Both the position numbers and the translations under genes were made by a program. Below are positions 13,623 to 13,937 of a stretch of 13,937 nucleotides of DNA, one piece after another. The notes under the pieces are model-generated. The model saw only the letters and a program-made list of their open reading frames with translations. It ran no database searches and was not told where the DNA came from. The first letter of the stretch is position 1. Every line of letters starts with the position of its first letter. Source of the DNA: Alphaproteobacteria bacterium (GTDB taxonomy: Bacteria; Pseudomonadota; Alphaproteobacteria; Micropepsales; Micropepsaceae); the NCBI GenBank assembly GCA_003131925.1, contig PKWC01000208.1, forward strand, positions 1-13,937. Direction: 5' to 3'.

Positions 13623-13937
13623 ATGGAGGTCGGATGCATCGGACTGGGGCAGATGGGCTCGGGCATGGCCGAAAGCCTGCTCGGGGCCGGGCATGAGGTA
13701 ACCGTCTACAACCGCACGCGCGCAAAAGCGGACGCACTGGTCGCCAAGGGCGCGAAATTTGCCGCCAGCGTCGCCGATGCCTGCAGAGGCGACGCCGTTC
13801 TCACCATGCTGGCGAATGACGATGTCGTCGAAGCGGTGGTCTATGGCGAGCGGGGCGTGCTCGCCAGCCTCGCCAAAGGCGCCGTCCACGTCTCTTCGAG
13901 CACCATCAGCACAAAATTGTCGGAGCGGCTCCCCCCC
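13623..13937 (+). CDS. NAD(P)-dependent oxidoreductase, 3-hydroxyisobutyrate dehydrogenase family (partial)
   Basis: The first 105 codons of a beta-hydroxyacid dehydrogenase: a Rossmann dinucleotide loop GCIGLGQMGSGMAESLLGAG near the N-terminus, the family's VYNRTRAKADALVAKGA strand/helix with the NADP-type Asn-Arg-Thr, then AVLTMLANDDVVEAVVYGE and VHVSSSTIS, which matches the substrate-binding S-T-I-S motif. The family oxidises 3-hydroxyisobutyrate, tartronate semialdehyde or related acids. AAAGGAG sits about nine bases before the ATG. The gene runs off the window. The last seven bases are all C, where family members usually continue with a polar helix, so a sequence-end artefact is possible. 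Confidence 0.92.
   Translation, partial: MEVGCIGLGQMGSGMAESLLGAGHEVTVYNRTRAKADALVAKGAKFAASVADACRGDAVLTMLANDDVVEAVVYGERGVLASLAKGAVHVSSSTISTKLSERLPP

Overview
The window looks like an accessory (genomic-island) stretch of an alphaproteobacterial chromosome, most likely a Bradyrhizobium-like member of the Hyphomicrobiales. This rests on recognising protein families common in that group (small two-helix membrane proteins, IS1-like transposase tails, a Zn-ribbon mini-protein) and on moderate-to-high GC; no database search was possible. There is no rRNA, tRNA or CRISPR that I can see, and no integrase inside the window.

Left part (1-2600): a small unknown protein and two minus-strand membrane proteins. 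One has two transmembrane helices and a long coiled-coil-like stretch. The other is possibly frameshifted at its N-terminus. Next (2722-4418) come an sce7726-family protein with a PD-(D/E)xK-like signature and a 'beta family' protein. They are convergent and their stop codons overlap.

Middle (4450-8050): a truncated IS1-like transposase tail, a 69-codon C2-CH zinc-ribbon protein with a clear Shine-Dalgarno and GTG start, and a stand-alone SIR2-type NAD-binding/NADase-like protein. These are followed by a decayed fragment of a conserved protein, a secreted surface-adhesin-E-like protein and a membrane-anchored cysteine-cluster protein.

Right part (8146-10631): a complete PaeR7I/XhoI-type type II restriction-modification system, methyltransferase then endonuclease, expected to act at CTCGAG. 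I found no CTCGAG in the window by eye. Directly after the endonuclease stop is an array of six 11-bp tandem repeats, then a second 11-bp-period array. A third array precedes a small gene in a three-gene minus-strand cassette with mobile-element character (AT-hook/HTH-like protein, AlpA/excisionase-like HTH, unknown small protein). A second IS1-like transposase tail follows at 12576, reading in frame into a membrane protein.

The window closes with chromosome-like metabolism: the start of a 3-hydroxyisobutyrate-dehydrogenase-type oxidoreductase. The segment between the two transposase scars (about 4450-12740) holds the SIR2, zinc-ribbon, restriction-modification and repeat-array elements and is best read as a defence-type island. 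The most unusual structures are the three helically phased 11-bp repeat arrays, the SIR2/zinc-ribbon pair and the convergent sce7726/beta pair.
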